From positions 372,001-436,000 of the forward strand of contig NZ_ADVG01000004.1 in the NCBI RefSeq assembly GCF_000178855.1: 64,000 nt of DNA. Direction: 5' to 3'. Made by a program: the position numbers and the translations under genes. This stretch comes from Ktedonobacter racemifer DSM 44963. GTDB taxonomy: Bacteria > Chloroflexota > Ktedonobacteria > Ktedonobacterales > Ktedonobacteraceae. Positions within the stretch are counted from its first letter, which is position 1. Every line of letters begins with the position of its first letter. Below the pieces are notes generated by a model. The model made no database searches. It saw only the letters and a list, made by a program, of their open reading frames with translations, and was not told the DNA's origin. Of the stretch, positions 27,181-36,336 are shown piece by piece.

Positions 27181-29007
27181 ATGCGCTCAGCCGAAACTGT
27201 ACTCAGTATCATTCGAGAACGTGGTAAACGAGGATTGCCACTGGAAGACATTTATCGACAGTTCTACAATCCAGAGCTGTACTTGATGGCCTATGGACGC
27301 CTCTATGCGAATAAAGGTGCTCTAACCCCAGGATCGACCCCTGAAACGGTAGACAGGATGTCGCTGGCCAAAATCGAGCAACTCATCGACGACCTTCGAC
27401 ATGAACGGTATCGCTGGACACCAGTTCGGCGCACCTACGTCGCCAAAAAGAATGGGAGACTGCGTGCCCTGGGCTTGCCCACCTGGAGTGACAAGCTCTT
27501 ACAGGAGGTGATCCGCCTCATCCTTGAGGCGTATTACGAGCCGCAATTCAGCTCCTTCTCTCATGGGTTCCGTCCTGGTCGAGGCTGTCACACTGCCTTA
27601 ACTAGCATCACAGACAACTGGAGTGGAACGAAATGGTTCATCGAGGGCGATATATCCCAATACTTTGACACGATCGATCATACTGTGTTACTGACCATTT
27701 TGGGAGAAAAGCTCAAAGACAACCGTTTCTTGAGATTGCTATCAAACCTCCTCCGGGCAGGATATTTGGAGGATTGGAAATACCACCGAACCCTTTCCGG
27801 AAGCCCGCAGGGCGGGGTGGTCTCACCAATACTCAGCAATATCTACCTGGACAAGTTTGATGCCTTTGTCGAGCAAGTGCTCATTCCAGAATATACACGG
27901 GGAGCCAAAAGACGACCCAATCTGCACTACGAAGCATTGAGAGCACAGGCCAATCGCAGGAAACGCGCGGGAAAACGAAAAGAAGCGCAACGGCTCTGGA
28001 CACAAGTTCAACACCTGCCTTCCAGAGACCCACACGATCCTGACTACCGGCGCCTCAAATATGTCCGATATGCAGATGACACGTTGTTTGGCTTCATCGG
28101 ACCAAAAGCAGAGGCTGAGGAAATCAAAGGAAAGATAGCCAACTGGTTGAGAGAGAATCTGAAGCTCTCCCTGTCTCTGGAGAAAACGTTGATTACCAAC
28201 GCAAGCTCAGATATGGCTCACTTCCTCGGCTATGAAATCGTCGCCCAACGTGCCAACGAGAAGCACAACTCCCAATCGGGATATCGGACCGTCAATGGCA
28301 AGATGGGATTACGAGTTCCTGCCGAGGTCATCCAAAAGCGATGCACCAGATACATGCGCAAGGGAGTTCCTGCGCATCGTAATGAACTGATCCAAGATGA
28401 TGATTACACCATCATCAATCGTTATCAGGCCGAATACCGGAGTCTGATTCAATACTATGTGCTGGCAATCAATGTAAGCTGGTTTCACCAACTTCATTGG
28501 GTCATGCAAGCCTCACTCCTCAGGACACTCGCCCGGAAACATCGGACAAGCCTGAAAGCCATGGCCGAAAAATTCCGAGCGACAACAGAGACTCCTTACG
28601 AAAGACTGTCCTGTTTAGAGATAGTTGTTGAACGAGCAAACGGAAAGAAGCCCTTGGTAGCACAGTTCGGAGGCATACCGCTGAGACGGCAAGAAAAGGC
28701 AATCCTGACCGATCTCGATCCAATCTACTCTCAACAGCGAGGCCGCGACCGCAATGAACTCATCAAACGACTTCTTGCGGAGAAATGTGAACTCTGTGGT
28801 TCGCACACGAACATAGAAGTCCATCACATTCGCAAGCTGGCCGACCTCAGAGAAAAAGGAAGGAAAGAGAAGCCTCGGTGGGTGAAGAAAATGGCCCAAA
28901 GAAGGCGAAAAACCCTCATCGTTTGCGCCAACTGCCATGAGAACATCCATCGAGGGGACGGAAAACCACAAACGCGAAAGACATCACTGGAGAGCGGAGT
29001 GCGGTGA
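27181..29007 (+). CDS. Group II intron-encoded reverse transcriptase/maturase with HNH endonuclease domain
   Basis: The 608-residue product starts at 27181, with GGGAGGTGCGCGAG upstream. RT domains run in order: LGLPTWSDKLLQEVIRLILE and FSHGFRPGRGCHTAL (RT1-RT2), WFIEGDISQYFDTIDH (RT3), GSPQGGVVSPILSNIYLD (RT4), the catalytic YADD in LKYVRYADDTLFGF (RT5), then thumb and maturase X helices (FHQLHWVMQASLLRTLA). The C-terminus is an HNH nuclease: CELCGSHTNIEVHHIRKLAD and VCANCHENIH bind zinc. Family role: splicing of the intron and target-primed reverse transcription at a homing site. No stop or frameshift interrupts it, so it may be functional. Confidence 0.92.
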   Translation: MRSAETVLSIIRERGKRGLPLEDIYRQFYNPELYLMAYGRLYANKGALTPGSTPETVDRMSLAKIEQLIDDLRHERYRWTPVRRTYVAKKNGRLRALGLPTWSDKLLQEVIRLILEAYYEPQFSSFSHGFRPGRGCHTALTSITDNWSGTKWFIEGDISQYFDTIDHTVLLTILGEKLKDNRFLRLLSNLLRAGYLEDWKYHRTLSGSPQGGVVSPILSNIYLDKFDAFVEQVLIPEYTRGAKRRPNLHYEALRAQANRRKRAGKRKEAQRLWTQVQHLPSRDPHDPDYRRLKYVRYADDTLFGFIGPKAEAEEIKGKIANWLRENLKLSLSLEKTLITNASSDMAHFLGYEIVAQRANEKHNSQSGYRTVNGKMGLRVPAEVIQKRCTRYMRKGVPAHRNELIQDDDYTIINRYQAEYRSLIQYYVLAINVSWFHQLHWVMQASLLRTLARKHRTSLKAMAEKFRATTETPYERLSCLEIVVERANGKKPLVAQFGGIPLRRQEKAILTDLDPIYSQQRGRDRNELIKRLLAEKCELCGSHTNIEVHHIRKLADLREKGRKEKPRWVKKMAQRRRKTLIVCANCHENIHRGDGKPQTRKTSLESGVR

Positions 29008-29025
29008 AAATCGCACGCTCCGTTC
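28992..29025 (+). ncRNA. Group II intron domain V
   Basis: GAGCGGAGTGCGGTGAAAAT then CGCACGCTCCGTTC is a 34-nt hairpin with a GAAA loop and the AGC/GTTC framing of domain V, the catalytic core of the ribozyme. It ends 57 nt before the 3' splice site. Confidence 0.8.
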
Positions 29026-29082
29026 GGCGGGGGCCAGGCGAAAAAGGAGTTACCAAACTACCTCGTCGGCTGGCTACCCGAC

Positions 29083-29442
29083 TGCCCAGGCAACAAGCAA
29101 AGTGGGGGCAAACGGCTCAGCGGCAAGACGACCCAAGGCAATGCGACGTTACAGGCTATTCTGGCAGAAGTGGTCTGGGTGATCTCACACATGAAAGATA
29201 ACTATCTTTCCGCCCAGTACCACCGCTTGGCGCGTCGTCTGGGGAAGAAGAAGGCGATCGTAGCGGTTTCCCACAGCCTTCTGGTGATCATCTATCACGT
29301 GCTCTCTACCAAGCAACCTTACCGCGATCTGGGGGCAGACTATTTCGAGCAACGAGATAGCACGCGGCTGACCCAACGTTCTGTCCGGCAACTTGAGGCT
29401 CTCGGCTACATGGTGACGCTCGTTCCCAAGGAGGTTGCTTAG
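29083..29442 (+). pseudogene. IS110-family transposase, 3' part (downstream exon)
   Basis: The exon is in frame from 29083: CPGNKQSGGKRLSGKTTQGN, then ATLQAILAEVVWVISHMKDN and AVSHSLLVIIYHVL to the stop at 29442. This is the C-terminal domain of the same IS110 transposase as 25100-25977, and contains the conserved Ser/Gly region around the catalytic Ser. Confidence 0.85.
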
Positions 29443-29723
29443 CGAGTCGGGTGAGGATTCTGATTTTCATAGGAAGTGAGCAGATCTGGCCCTCAAACGT
29501 GGAAAATTGCCCTCAATCTTGAGCACTGGGACACACATTTCTTAGAAAAGCGCTCCTCATCGGGCTTGTTCCATCGATGTCTTGTAAATTGAAGGGAGAG
29601 AAAGAGAGATTTGCGTTAGCTCTCCTGGAGGGGTATTGTCAACTTGGTAAGATAGCTGAACAATATGCTAGAATAGCTGTATGAAAACACACACCACTCC
29701 CACCAACTACAAAGGGTTTCGCT

Positions 29724-29757
29724 TCCCGCCTGAAATCGTGTCCCGCCTGAAATCGTG
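29724..29757 (+). repeat. 17-bp tandem duplication
   Basis: TCCCGCCTGAAATCGTG occurs twice head to tail (29724-29740, 29741-29757) inside the IS6 gene and puts it out of frame. Confidence 0.9.
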
Positions 29758-30332
29758 AGCCACGCGGTGTGGTTGTATTTTCGCTTCTCGCTCAGTTTTC
29801 GTGATGTGGAAGAGCTTCTGGCACAACGAGGAGTAGTCGTGAGCTATGAAACCATGCGACAATGGTGCTTGAAGTTTGGGCAGACCTACGCGAATAAACT
29901 TCGTCGCCGTCGCCCCCATTGTGGAGACACATGGCACCTGGACGAGGTCTTTCTCACGATCCGTGGCGAGAGACAGTATCTCTGGCGAGCAGTGGACCAG
30001 GACGTTGCCGTCCTGGACATCCTGGTGCAGAGCCGACGGAACAAGAAAGCCGCCAAACGGTTTTTCCGCAAGCTTCTCAAAGGGTTGCAATACGTTCCGC
30101 GCGTGATTCTCACTGATAAGCTGAAGAGTTATGGTGCGGCGAAACGAGAAATCTTGCCTGGTGTTGAGCACCGTCAGCACAAAGGGCTGAACAATCGTGC
30201 GGAAAATTCGCACCAGCCCACGCGACTGCGTGAAAAGAAGATGCGGCGATTCAAGTCCGCCAAACAGGCACAGCGCGTTCTCTCTGCCTTCGGTCTCATT
30301 GCTAGACATTTTCAACCGCGATGTCATTGTTT

Positions 30333-31423
30333 GGTAGTGACTCTATTGAGAAGTGGTATGTAAGGGAGTCGTCAAGAACGCGAGGAAGGACCAGGGATGA
30401 TCGGCGAGGCCCAAAGCCATGGCAGGAGTGCGTCGCTGATATCGTTGTGGAGTCCCCTCCCTTGGGAGGCGTAACGCCCGATGAGGACGTATCCAGTTGT
30501 GTTCAAAGAGGTGCAGGTGGAGCAAGGCATCGAAGGTGACATCACGTTTGGCAAAGGCATGGGTCTTGCGTGTGAGGGCATTGAGCCGATCGCGGAGAGC
30601 ACCGTTGGCCCGCTCAACATGGACGGTTCCGGGTTGGATGATGACCTCGCCCAAGGCGGCACGGATCTCAACGGAGAGCAGTTTTCCATGCTCATCACGG
30701 TGCTTGATGGTCTGCGTCAAGCACACATCTGGAGGGACGACCAGTGGGGGACGACCGCGCTGCCCTGAGCGGACCGGCTGACGATAGGCTCGAGTGAGGA
30801 TGGCGGCATAGCCCCGCCAGCCATCGCTGCACCAGTTCAATGGACGACCCTGGGTACGCGCTACGGTGAGGGTGACCGCTCGCTCGACGAGATCGTCGCC
30901 GATGCGTCCAGTGGCACAGGCGGCAATGAAGCGGCTGGGGCGATCTTGCACGAGGCAACCCCAGCGTTCACCGGCATCAACTTCGTCGGGGGCTCCGTTT
31001 TTTTGTGCACGAAGGACCAAAACTCATCGATTTCAACCGTCGAGAGGCGCAAGTCCTGCGTGAGAATGGCCGTCAAGGCTTCCGCATGCTCGCTTGCCCG
31101 CCGCAACCATTCGCCAATCGTCTCGTACTTGTGGCCCGTGATCTCTTCTGCCGCCCGCAGACTTCCCCGACGCATCACGACCAGAAGCGCCTGGGTCACC
31201 TCGGCTACTGGCGTATGGAGGCGATACATCGGCGTGCCTTCCGTTTCACCAAAGAAGCGGCCACATCCACGGCACTGGTAGCGCCGTCGTCCTTTGCTGC
31301 TACCATTGCGAATGACGTGGGGCTGTTCACATGCAGGGTTGGGACATGCTGGCAGGGATGGTATGGGTGTCATGGTTCGTCCTCCTGACCTCTATTTTAC
31401 CACTTCTCTCAAGAGTCACTACC
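30333..31423 (-). mobile_element. IS1-family element with 8-bp target duplication
   Basis: Terminal repeats begin GGTAGTGACTCT at 30333 and, inverted, end AGAGTCACTACC at 31423. The 8-bp target CATTGTTT is duplicated at 30325-30332 and 31424-31431. Length 1091 bp. It inserted into the IS6 gene. Confidence 0.88.
30343..31373 (-). CDS. IS1-family transposase (InsA-InsB by -1 frameshift)
   Basis: The first frame starts at 31373 with a zinc-finger pair (CPNPACEQ, RRYQCRGCGRFF) and an HTH (SLRAAEEITGHKYETIGEWL). It reaches VEIDEFWSFVHKK at an A7 run (31008-31014), where a -1 shift continues NGAPDEVDAGERWGC and the DDE-type core (LNWCSDGWRGYAAILTRAYR, VHVERANGALRDRLNAL) to 30343. IS1 makes its transposase exactly by such frameshifting. 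No other lesion is seen, so it may be active. Confidence 0.82.
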
Positions 31424-31683
31424 CATTGTTTGGGAGCCGAGGAATATCGTGCCATTTTACAGGACAGATTTCAAACCTGAAACGCGGGTGACTGGCGTCA
31501 AACTGGTCGCATAGCCACACAGATCTCCTCGCTCTTCCTGGCCTCCGATACCTATTCTCTTCCTAACTCATCAATATATTTCATTCCTGCGAACAAGTTC
31601 TTCTGAAAACGCCGTACGAAAAGCAAAAAAAACCTCCCTCTCGAACCTCTTCAGCATCTTCTCATTCAGTTCGCTCGTTTCAT

Positions 31684-32040
31684 TCAAGCGGCCGGCTGTG
31701 GTTGTACGCTGACCTCATAGCCCAGGCGTTCTAGCCGTTGGACGAGGCAGCGCTGTTGCCGTTGTTTATCTCGCTCGTGTAAGAATGTCACCCCTTTTTC
31801 CTGATAATGCTCACCCGTGAGCATCATGTGATAAAAAATGATCAGAATGCTGTGCCCGACGGCAACCGCTGCCCGCTTCTTCCCGCGCCGCTTCCCAATC
31901 TGTCGATAGTGTTCTCCGAGGTACGTTTGGGTCCTACCTGCCGCATGAGCAGCGTGGATGAACGCTGCTCTCAACCACTGATTCCCTTTACGAATGCGCC
32001 CGCTGAGCCGTTTGCCAGCACTCTCATGCTGGCCAGGGCA
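31684..32040 (-). pseudogene. Second intron-split IS110 transposase, downstream exon
   Basis: From 32040 in frame: CPGQHESAGKRLSGRIRKGN, WLRAAFIHAAHAAGRTQTYL, VAVGHSILIIFYHMML, to 31684. It is the C-terminal domain of the IS110 gene whose front part lies at 32721-33546. The block matches the downstream exon at 29083 in position but differs in sequence, so this is a different IS110 species. Confidence 0.82.
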
Positions 32041-32720
32041 GTAGGATAGGCCGCGGGCGAGGTACTGCATAAACAGCCCTTTTCCCCCGGCCCTCCTCCG
32101 AACGCCGCATGCGAGTTTCCAGGCACGGCGCTCTCCAGTGCTTCTCTGTTTCCAGTGAGTCTTCCTTCAGTTATGGCAGAAGCGCATCTCGCGCACCTCC
32201 CTGAAAGGAAGACTCCAAGCACCTGCTTGGCTTCCCCCTGTGGCCAGCTCTCCTGGCTTCCCTGATCGGGCGTGACTCCGACGAGTACTATCCAAGCTCC
32301 GTAACCATGAGGGTCTCCCCTTTTAGGTCATCCTGCATTCCGTCACTTGAGTACGTACGAGCACAACGTAGGTGTTCCACTCATCCCCTTCAAGAGACTC
32401 GCTGTCCATCATCTCGCCTCACGAAAGGTGGAGTGTCGGCATCTGAGTTCACTCCATGAGGCGACACCGCTCTTAGATGCTGTAGCGATGGGTGTGGGCA
32501 TACACCGATTGGGGATTGGAATTTGAGCAGTGTAGCTCTCACCATATTGCACGGGTCTTGCGAGACGGTTCCATAAGCGTCTTCTGGTTTCCTCTCGCTT
32601 TCAGTGGCATGCTCTTGTCCCCCGTTGTCTTTCGACTCAAGGTAAGCCATTGACCCAAGAACCTCCTTTCGAGTTCCTCCTGGCTGCGCCAGGGATACTC
32701 AAGTGCGTGATACAGCGCAC
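32041..32720 (-). mobile_element. ORF-less group II intron inside a second IS110 gene
   Basis: The 5' end GTGCG (32720) follows ATG (Met of WAGM), and the 3' end ...CCTAC (32041) precedes TGC CCT GGC (CPG). The first 400 or so bases closely match the 25978 intron (GTGCGCTGTATCACGC, CCTGGCGCAGCCAGGA and on). The match continues to the ribosome site and start of the maturase (GGGAGGTGCGCGAGATGCGC), then jumps to the 3' domains. The RT is deleted; domain V remains at 32100-32133. Length 680 bp. Confidence 0.85.
32100..32133 (-). ncRNA. Domain V of the ORF-less group II intron
   Basis: A 34-nt hairpin GAGCGCCGTGCC.GGAAAC.CGCATGCGGCGTTC with the same framing as the first intron's domain V, but with several compensatory stem changes. 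This shows the RNA fold was conserved after the coding part was lost. Confidence 0.7.
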
Positions 32721-33546
32721 CATTCCGGCCCAGGACGCCAGGTGAGCAGCATCTGGGAAGCGGCCCATATCCGTCCCAACTTCGGCGAACAGAACATACA
32801 AGATGCGTCGGCTCCCCCCGGTAATCTCTTCCAAACGGGCAAGCGTCTCCTCGCAGGGATGCAAGTGCTCCTCGAGTTGGTGCTCCACATGAGCAATCGA
32901 GTGATCAAGGGCTTCAATCAAGCTGAGCAGCTCCCGGAGGACGAATTGAACGTGTTCCCCACCTTCACTCTCCAAGGCCTGGACCAACTGGTCGTGTTTT
33001 GGCTGCAGGCTGGGATGAGCCAGGTTTGCTAACCGTTGAGGGTCGGTTTCTCCTGCCGCCAGCGCCGACAAGATGGCTTTGCCCGAGACGCCAAGGATGT
33101 CACTGAGAACCGCGCCCAATTTGATGTTGGCTTCTTCTAACGCTTTGTGCAACCGGTTGACCAGTCGGGCTCGTTCCTGTACCAGGGTCACACGCATTCG
33201 CGTCAGATCTCGCAACGCTTGCTGTGCGGGAGGTGGCACAAAGCTGCCTTTGAGAAGGCCATGTTGTAAGAGGTCCGCGATCCATTCAGCATCTTGAACA
33301 TCGGTTTTGCGGCCAGGCACGGCCTTCATATGCTGAGCATTGGTCACAATCAGTTCAAAGAAGCCATAGAGGTGATCATAAACCCGCCTCCAGGAGCCAT
33401 TTGCGTAACCGCAGAAGATCTCCAGTCATCGTCGCGAAGCGCCGCAGTTCTTTGGTCCGTCGCCTTTGTTCCACCTGGCTGAGGCAAACGACCACAAAGC
33501 GTTCGTGGACATCAATGCCGCTACAGCGCGCATAGAGCACTTCCAT
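32721..33546 (-). pseudogene. Second intron-split IS110 transposase, upstream exon (damaged)
   Basis: The ATG at 33546 reads MEVLYARCSGIDVHERFVVV (first Asp) to about 33385, where a deletion and frameshift remove the STG..WKP region. From 33347 the frame TNAQHMKAVPGRKTDVQDAE (Asp..Asp) runs clean to AAHLASWAGM at 32721, the intron boundary. Only the front lesion kills the protein; the intron junction itself is in frame. Confidence 0.8.
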
Positions 33547-33910
33547 TCACTTCCCCCTTCCTTTTTCTCACAACACTTGGTTCGCGAAGATCCCCAGCGA
33601 GGTGCCATTATTTCTCATTTCTTCTTCGTGCTTCCCGAGGGAGCGACAAGGGGTGGTTCACCCAGGCACCAGGGGACATCTTGACAATGAAACAAGCTCG
33701 ATGGCCTTAAACTTGTTCTCGTCCTCTCGCTGGAAGCTCTTCTCGGGGTTCATTGTAGCCCGTTTTCATAGAGGGTGGTGTGCCTTCGGCACATGATATC
33801 TTGACAGTACCCACTTATCTACTTTGCGGCTACAAGGCACCTTCCTTAAGGTTCATGCCATCTGAGAGTAAGCTCTACAGGAATAAGCAAAGAGCAGTGC
33901 TGCCATGTTT
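33547..33910. other. Intergenic between two IS110 elements
   Basis: No gene seen. In part it is probably the non-coding ends of the flanking IS110 elements. Confidence 0.35.
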
Positions 33911-35342
33911 TCATATGTGTTTCGGCAGTTGAATGAGCTTTCTGGGCTGTGTGCCAGGCTTGAGCGAACGATAGTGACCTTCTTGATGGCGTCGGTGCGT
34001 TTCTTGGTCATAGAGCATTGGTGGAGGAGGATCTTGTCCCGTAGGCGCCTGGCTGAGAAGTTCCTGGTCGGTTTTGAGCAAAGCAAAGATCATGGCGGCC
34101 ATCTGCCCGGCGATCCGTCCGATCACTTTGAGCTTACCACGATAATCCTTGATCCGCTCATCGTAAGTTGCTAGCCGAGGAAGCAAGCGACGGTAAAGGC
34201 GAGCCCACTCACAATCCAGCGTCGTCGCACAGGCAGCCATGAGAAAGAGCATCTGTTTGACTGGGCGCACCCCAGCTCTGCTCAGTTTCGTCCGATCAAA
34301 CGTGACCCCCGTTTGGTGCCGACGAGGCGCCCACCCGAAGTAAGACTTCAGTTCCGACGCTTTTTCAAAATTGGCAATATTGCCGATCGTGGCAATGATG
34401 GTGGCCGCCTGGACAGGCCCAATTGGGGGGATGGAGAGCACGATCTGTCCCTCCCTGCAATTGGTCACGATGGCGCAGATCTCTGTTTGCATGAGGTCCA
34501 GGTGTTCCTGGGCGAGTCGTAATTCTTTGAGCAAAAGGGACTGTTCGAGAAGGAGCCCCTTCTGCCGGTCAACCTCCTTGGTGCCAATCGTCTCGCGGGC
34601 AAGCTGCTGGAGCTTGAGGAGCTGAGCGTCAGAGGGAAAGTTTCTCGCCCGCAGGGCTTGCAGAGCCGAAAGACTGGCGGTGGCAAGGGCGGTGGGCGTA
34701 GGAAATTGCTCTCGATAGCTCAGGGCGGTGGGCCGATTGGGATCATGGAAGACCTGGGTGAACTCAGGAAAGACCTCATCACAGATGGCGGTCAGCTTGT
34801 TTTTCAGTTGCGTCCCATGATGGCTGAGTTCATAGCGGTGTCGGATCAATCCTCTCAGTTGAGCGGCTGCCCCTGTGGGCACAAAAGCTCGTCGGACCAA
34901 CTGCAATTTGTCCTCGCGCCTTCGCACCCAGTTCCAGCTGCGTGTAGAGCATGTTGGCTAAGCGTAACGCATCCCGTTTGTCGGTCTTGAGCATCCCTTT
35001 GGGGCGCTCCTGGACATGAATCCGATAGACGGTGATGTCCAATTCAAGTAAATACTGCTCAAGCAGCCGGTGAGAGTGACCTGTATGCTCAAGGAGAATA
35101 GTGACCTGTTCGAGGGGCACGAGCTCGCGAATACGGTCCACCGGGCTGCGGAGTCCTTCCCGCGATTGTTCAAAGGCGAAGGTTGGGCAGCCCTCGAAAC
35201 GTCCATGTCGAGCGAGCAACGTTCGGGAGAGAAAACCTGCGACATGCCGGAACTTCCCGATATCCACCCCAATATACAGCGTTTCTTGAGAAAGCATCGG
35301 AGTGAGAACCAATGCTGATCGCGCTTTTCTTTGTTGAGTCAT
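33911..35342 (-). pseudogene. IS110-family transposase with one frameshift
   Basis: The ATG at 35342 has AAGGAGGAGA upstream and reads LYIGVDIGKFRHVAGFLSRT (Asp), VTILLEHTGHSHRLLEQYLL (Glu) and DKRDALRLANML (Asp). A frameshift at about 34920 moves reading to DKLQLVRRAFVPTGAAAQLR and the C-terminal domain (PIGPVQAATIIATIGNIANF, SYFGWAPRRHQTG). It is related to the 18.3-kb pseudogene: both end with a (R/T)HRRH.EGHY motif. Confidence 0.82.
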
Positions 35343-35722
35343 GCATCTCCTCCTTCTCTCAAGGGGAGCCATACCGCGCTACCTGGCCTGGGGTGAGAGA
35401 GGCCGAGGGCCGCGAATGTGCCTTGCCCAGTTACACACCAAAGGTCAGCACGGGCATCCTCAAAGGTTCATCAAGGATCACAGCACATTCCCCACTTAAG
35501 GAACAAGAGTCGATCTCCATAACGCAGGTAAGGTTCTCCGGCTCTCACTTCTCAAAGGAGCTACCCTTGAGCGCCCCTCTCATGGAACATATTACCTAAA
35601 TCATCGGGAGAATTCAAGATGGCGTGTGTAACGCAGGGCCTCAGCCGATCAAATCTGGCGAGCCATACATCCCTGTCGTTCTCTAATAGATCTGATTATT
35701 GAACTTTTATTTCACTAGTGGT
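35343..35722. other. Non-coding region between IS110 and the PadR operon
   Basis: No gene. The first half may be the IS110 upstream non-coding end (the bridge RNA region in active members). The second half is AT-rich and contains the PadR promoter. Confidence 0.35.
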
Positions 35723-35742
35723 ATATTTCACATGTGAAATAT
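35723..35742 (+). promoter_or_regulatory. Perfect 20-bp operator palindrome before padR
   Basis: ATATTTCACATGTGAAATAT is a perfect palindrome 21 bp before the start codon of the PadR-type gene. PadR repressors bind such AT-rich dyads, so autoregulation of the two-gene operon is likely. Confidence 0.7.
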
Positions 35743-35763
35743 TAAAGATAAGGGGGCCTCTCC

Positions 35764-36336
35764 ATGCACCCAATTTCGAATGTAGAATTCATGCTGCTGC
35801 AAATGATCGAAGAATGTCGTCAGGCTTCGGGGTACGATATCAAGAAGTTAGTCGATCAACGCGGTTATCGGGAATGGGCGAATATAGGCACGACTTCGAT
35901 CTACGCAGGACTGAAGAAGCTGAGTGATAAAGGTTGGATCGTAACCGAGGAATCCGACGGAAAATCTGGTAAGGGGCCTATGCCGAACCGTTTTGCCCTC
36001 ACCGAAGCCGGTATTGCCAAGCTGAAACAAGAAATCCTGGACAGCCTGTCGTCTGCACGAGAGCGCGACAGTCGCTTCGATCTCGGCCTGGCTGCTTTGC
36101 CTTTTGTCGGGAAGGACGAGGCCGTGGAAGCTTTGCGGAATCGGTTGGATTTTCTTCGAGAGACTTCAAAAAAAATAGAGCAAAAGTATGAATCGCAAGG
36201 CAGCGTTCGATTGCCGTTGAACGTAAGAGCGCTGTTCTTGCATCCGATAAGCCTCATCGAGAGCGAGCGAGCGTTCGTTGCCAATCTAATTAAAGAATTG
36301 TTGGAGGAGACAGAGGAATATGGGCAAAATCATTGA
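35764..36336 (+). CDS. PadR-family transcriptional regulator
   Basis: The 190-residue product carries the PadR winged helix (VEFMLLQMIEECRQASGYDI, TTSIYAGLKKLSDKGWI, GPMPNRFALTEAGIAKLKQE) and a C-terminal helical dimerisation region (RNRLDFLRETSKKIEQKYES). AAGGGGG precedes the ATG. It overlaps the next gene by 17 bp. Codons are more AT-rich than in most neighbours, which suggests transfer, perhaps from Firmicutes (inference). Confidence 0.85.
   Translation: MHPISNVEFMLLQMIEECRQASGYDIKKLVDQRGYREWANIGTTSIYAGLKKLSDKGWIVTEESDGKSGKGPMPNRFALTEAGIAKLKQEILDSLSSARERDSRFDLGLAALPFVGKDEAVEALRNRLDFLRETSKKIEQKYESQGSVRLPLNVRALFLHPISLIESERAFVANLIKELLEETEEYGQNH

Larger units (their letters stand above)
25978..29082 (+). 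mobile_element. Group II intron with reverse transcriptase, inside an IS110 gene
   Basis: The 5' end GTGCG at 25978 is the group II consensus and follows the codon GTG (Val of WAGV). The 3' end ...CCCGAC at 29082 matches the AY consensus and is followed by TGC CCA GGC AAC (CPGN). Joining exons rebuilds the invariant IS110 block SWAGVCPGNKQSGGKRLSGK in frame. A 34-nt domain V hairpin lies at 28992-29025. The intron encodes a maturase-RT in its loop region. Length 3105 bp. Confidence 0.9.
29681..31481 (+). pseudogene. IS6-family transposase, broken by a 17-bp duplication and an IS1 insertion
   Basis: The ATG at 29681 reads MKTHTTPTNYKGFRFPPEIV, then a perfect 17-bp tandem duplication (29724-29740 and 29741-29757) shifts the frame. 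In the next frame the gene runs SHAVWLYFRFSLSFRDVEEL, WHLDEVFLTIRGE (Asp), VILTDKLKSYGAA (Asp) and NNRAENSHQPTRLREKKM (Glu). At 30325-30332 an IS1 element inserted. Beyond it the gene finishes GAEEYRAILQDRFQT at 31481. Removing the 17-bp repeat and IS1 would restore a normal IS6 transposase of about 235 residues. Confidence 0.85.
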
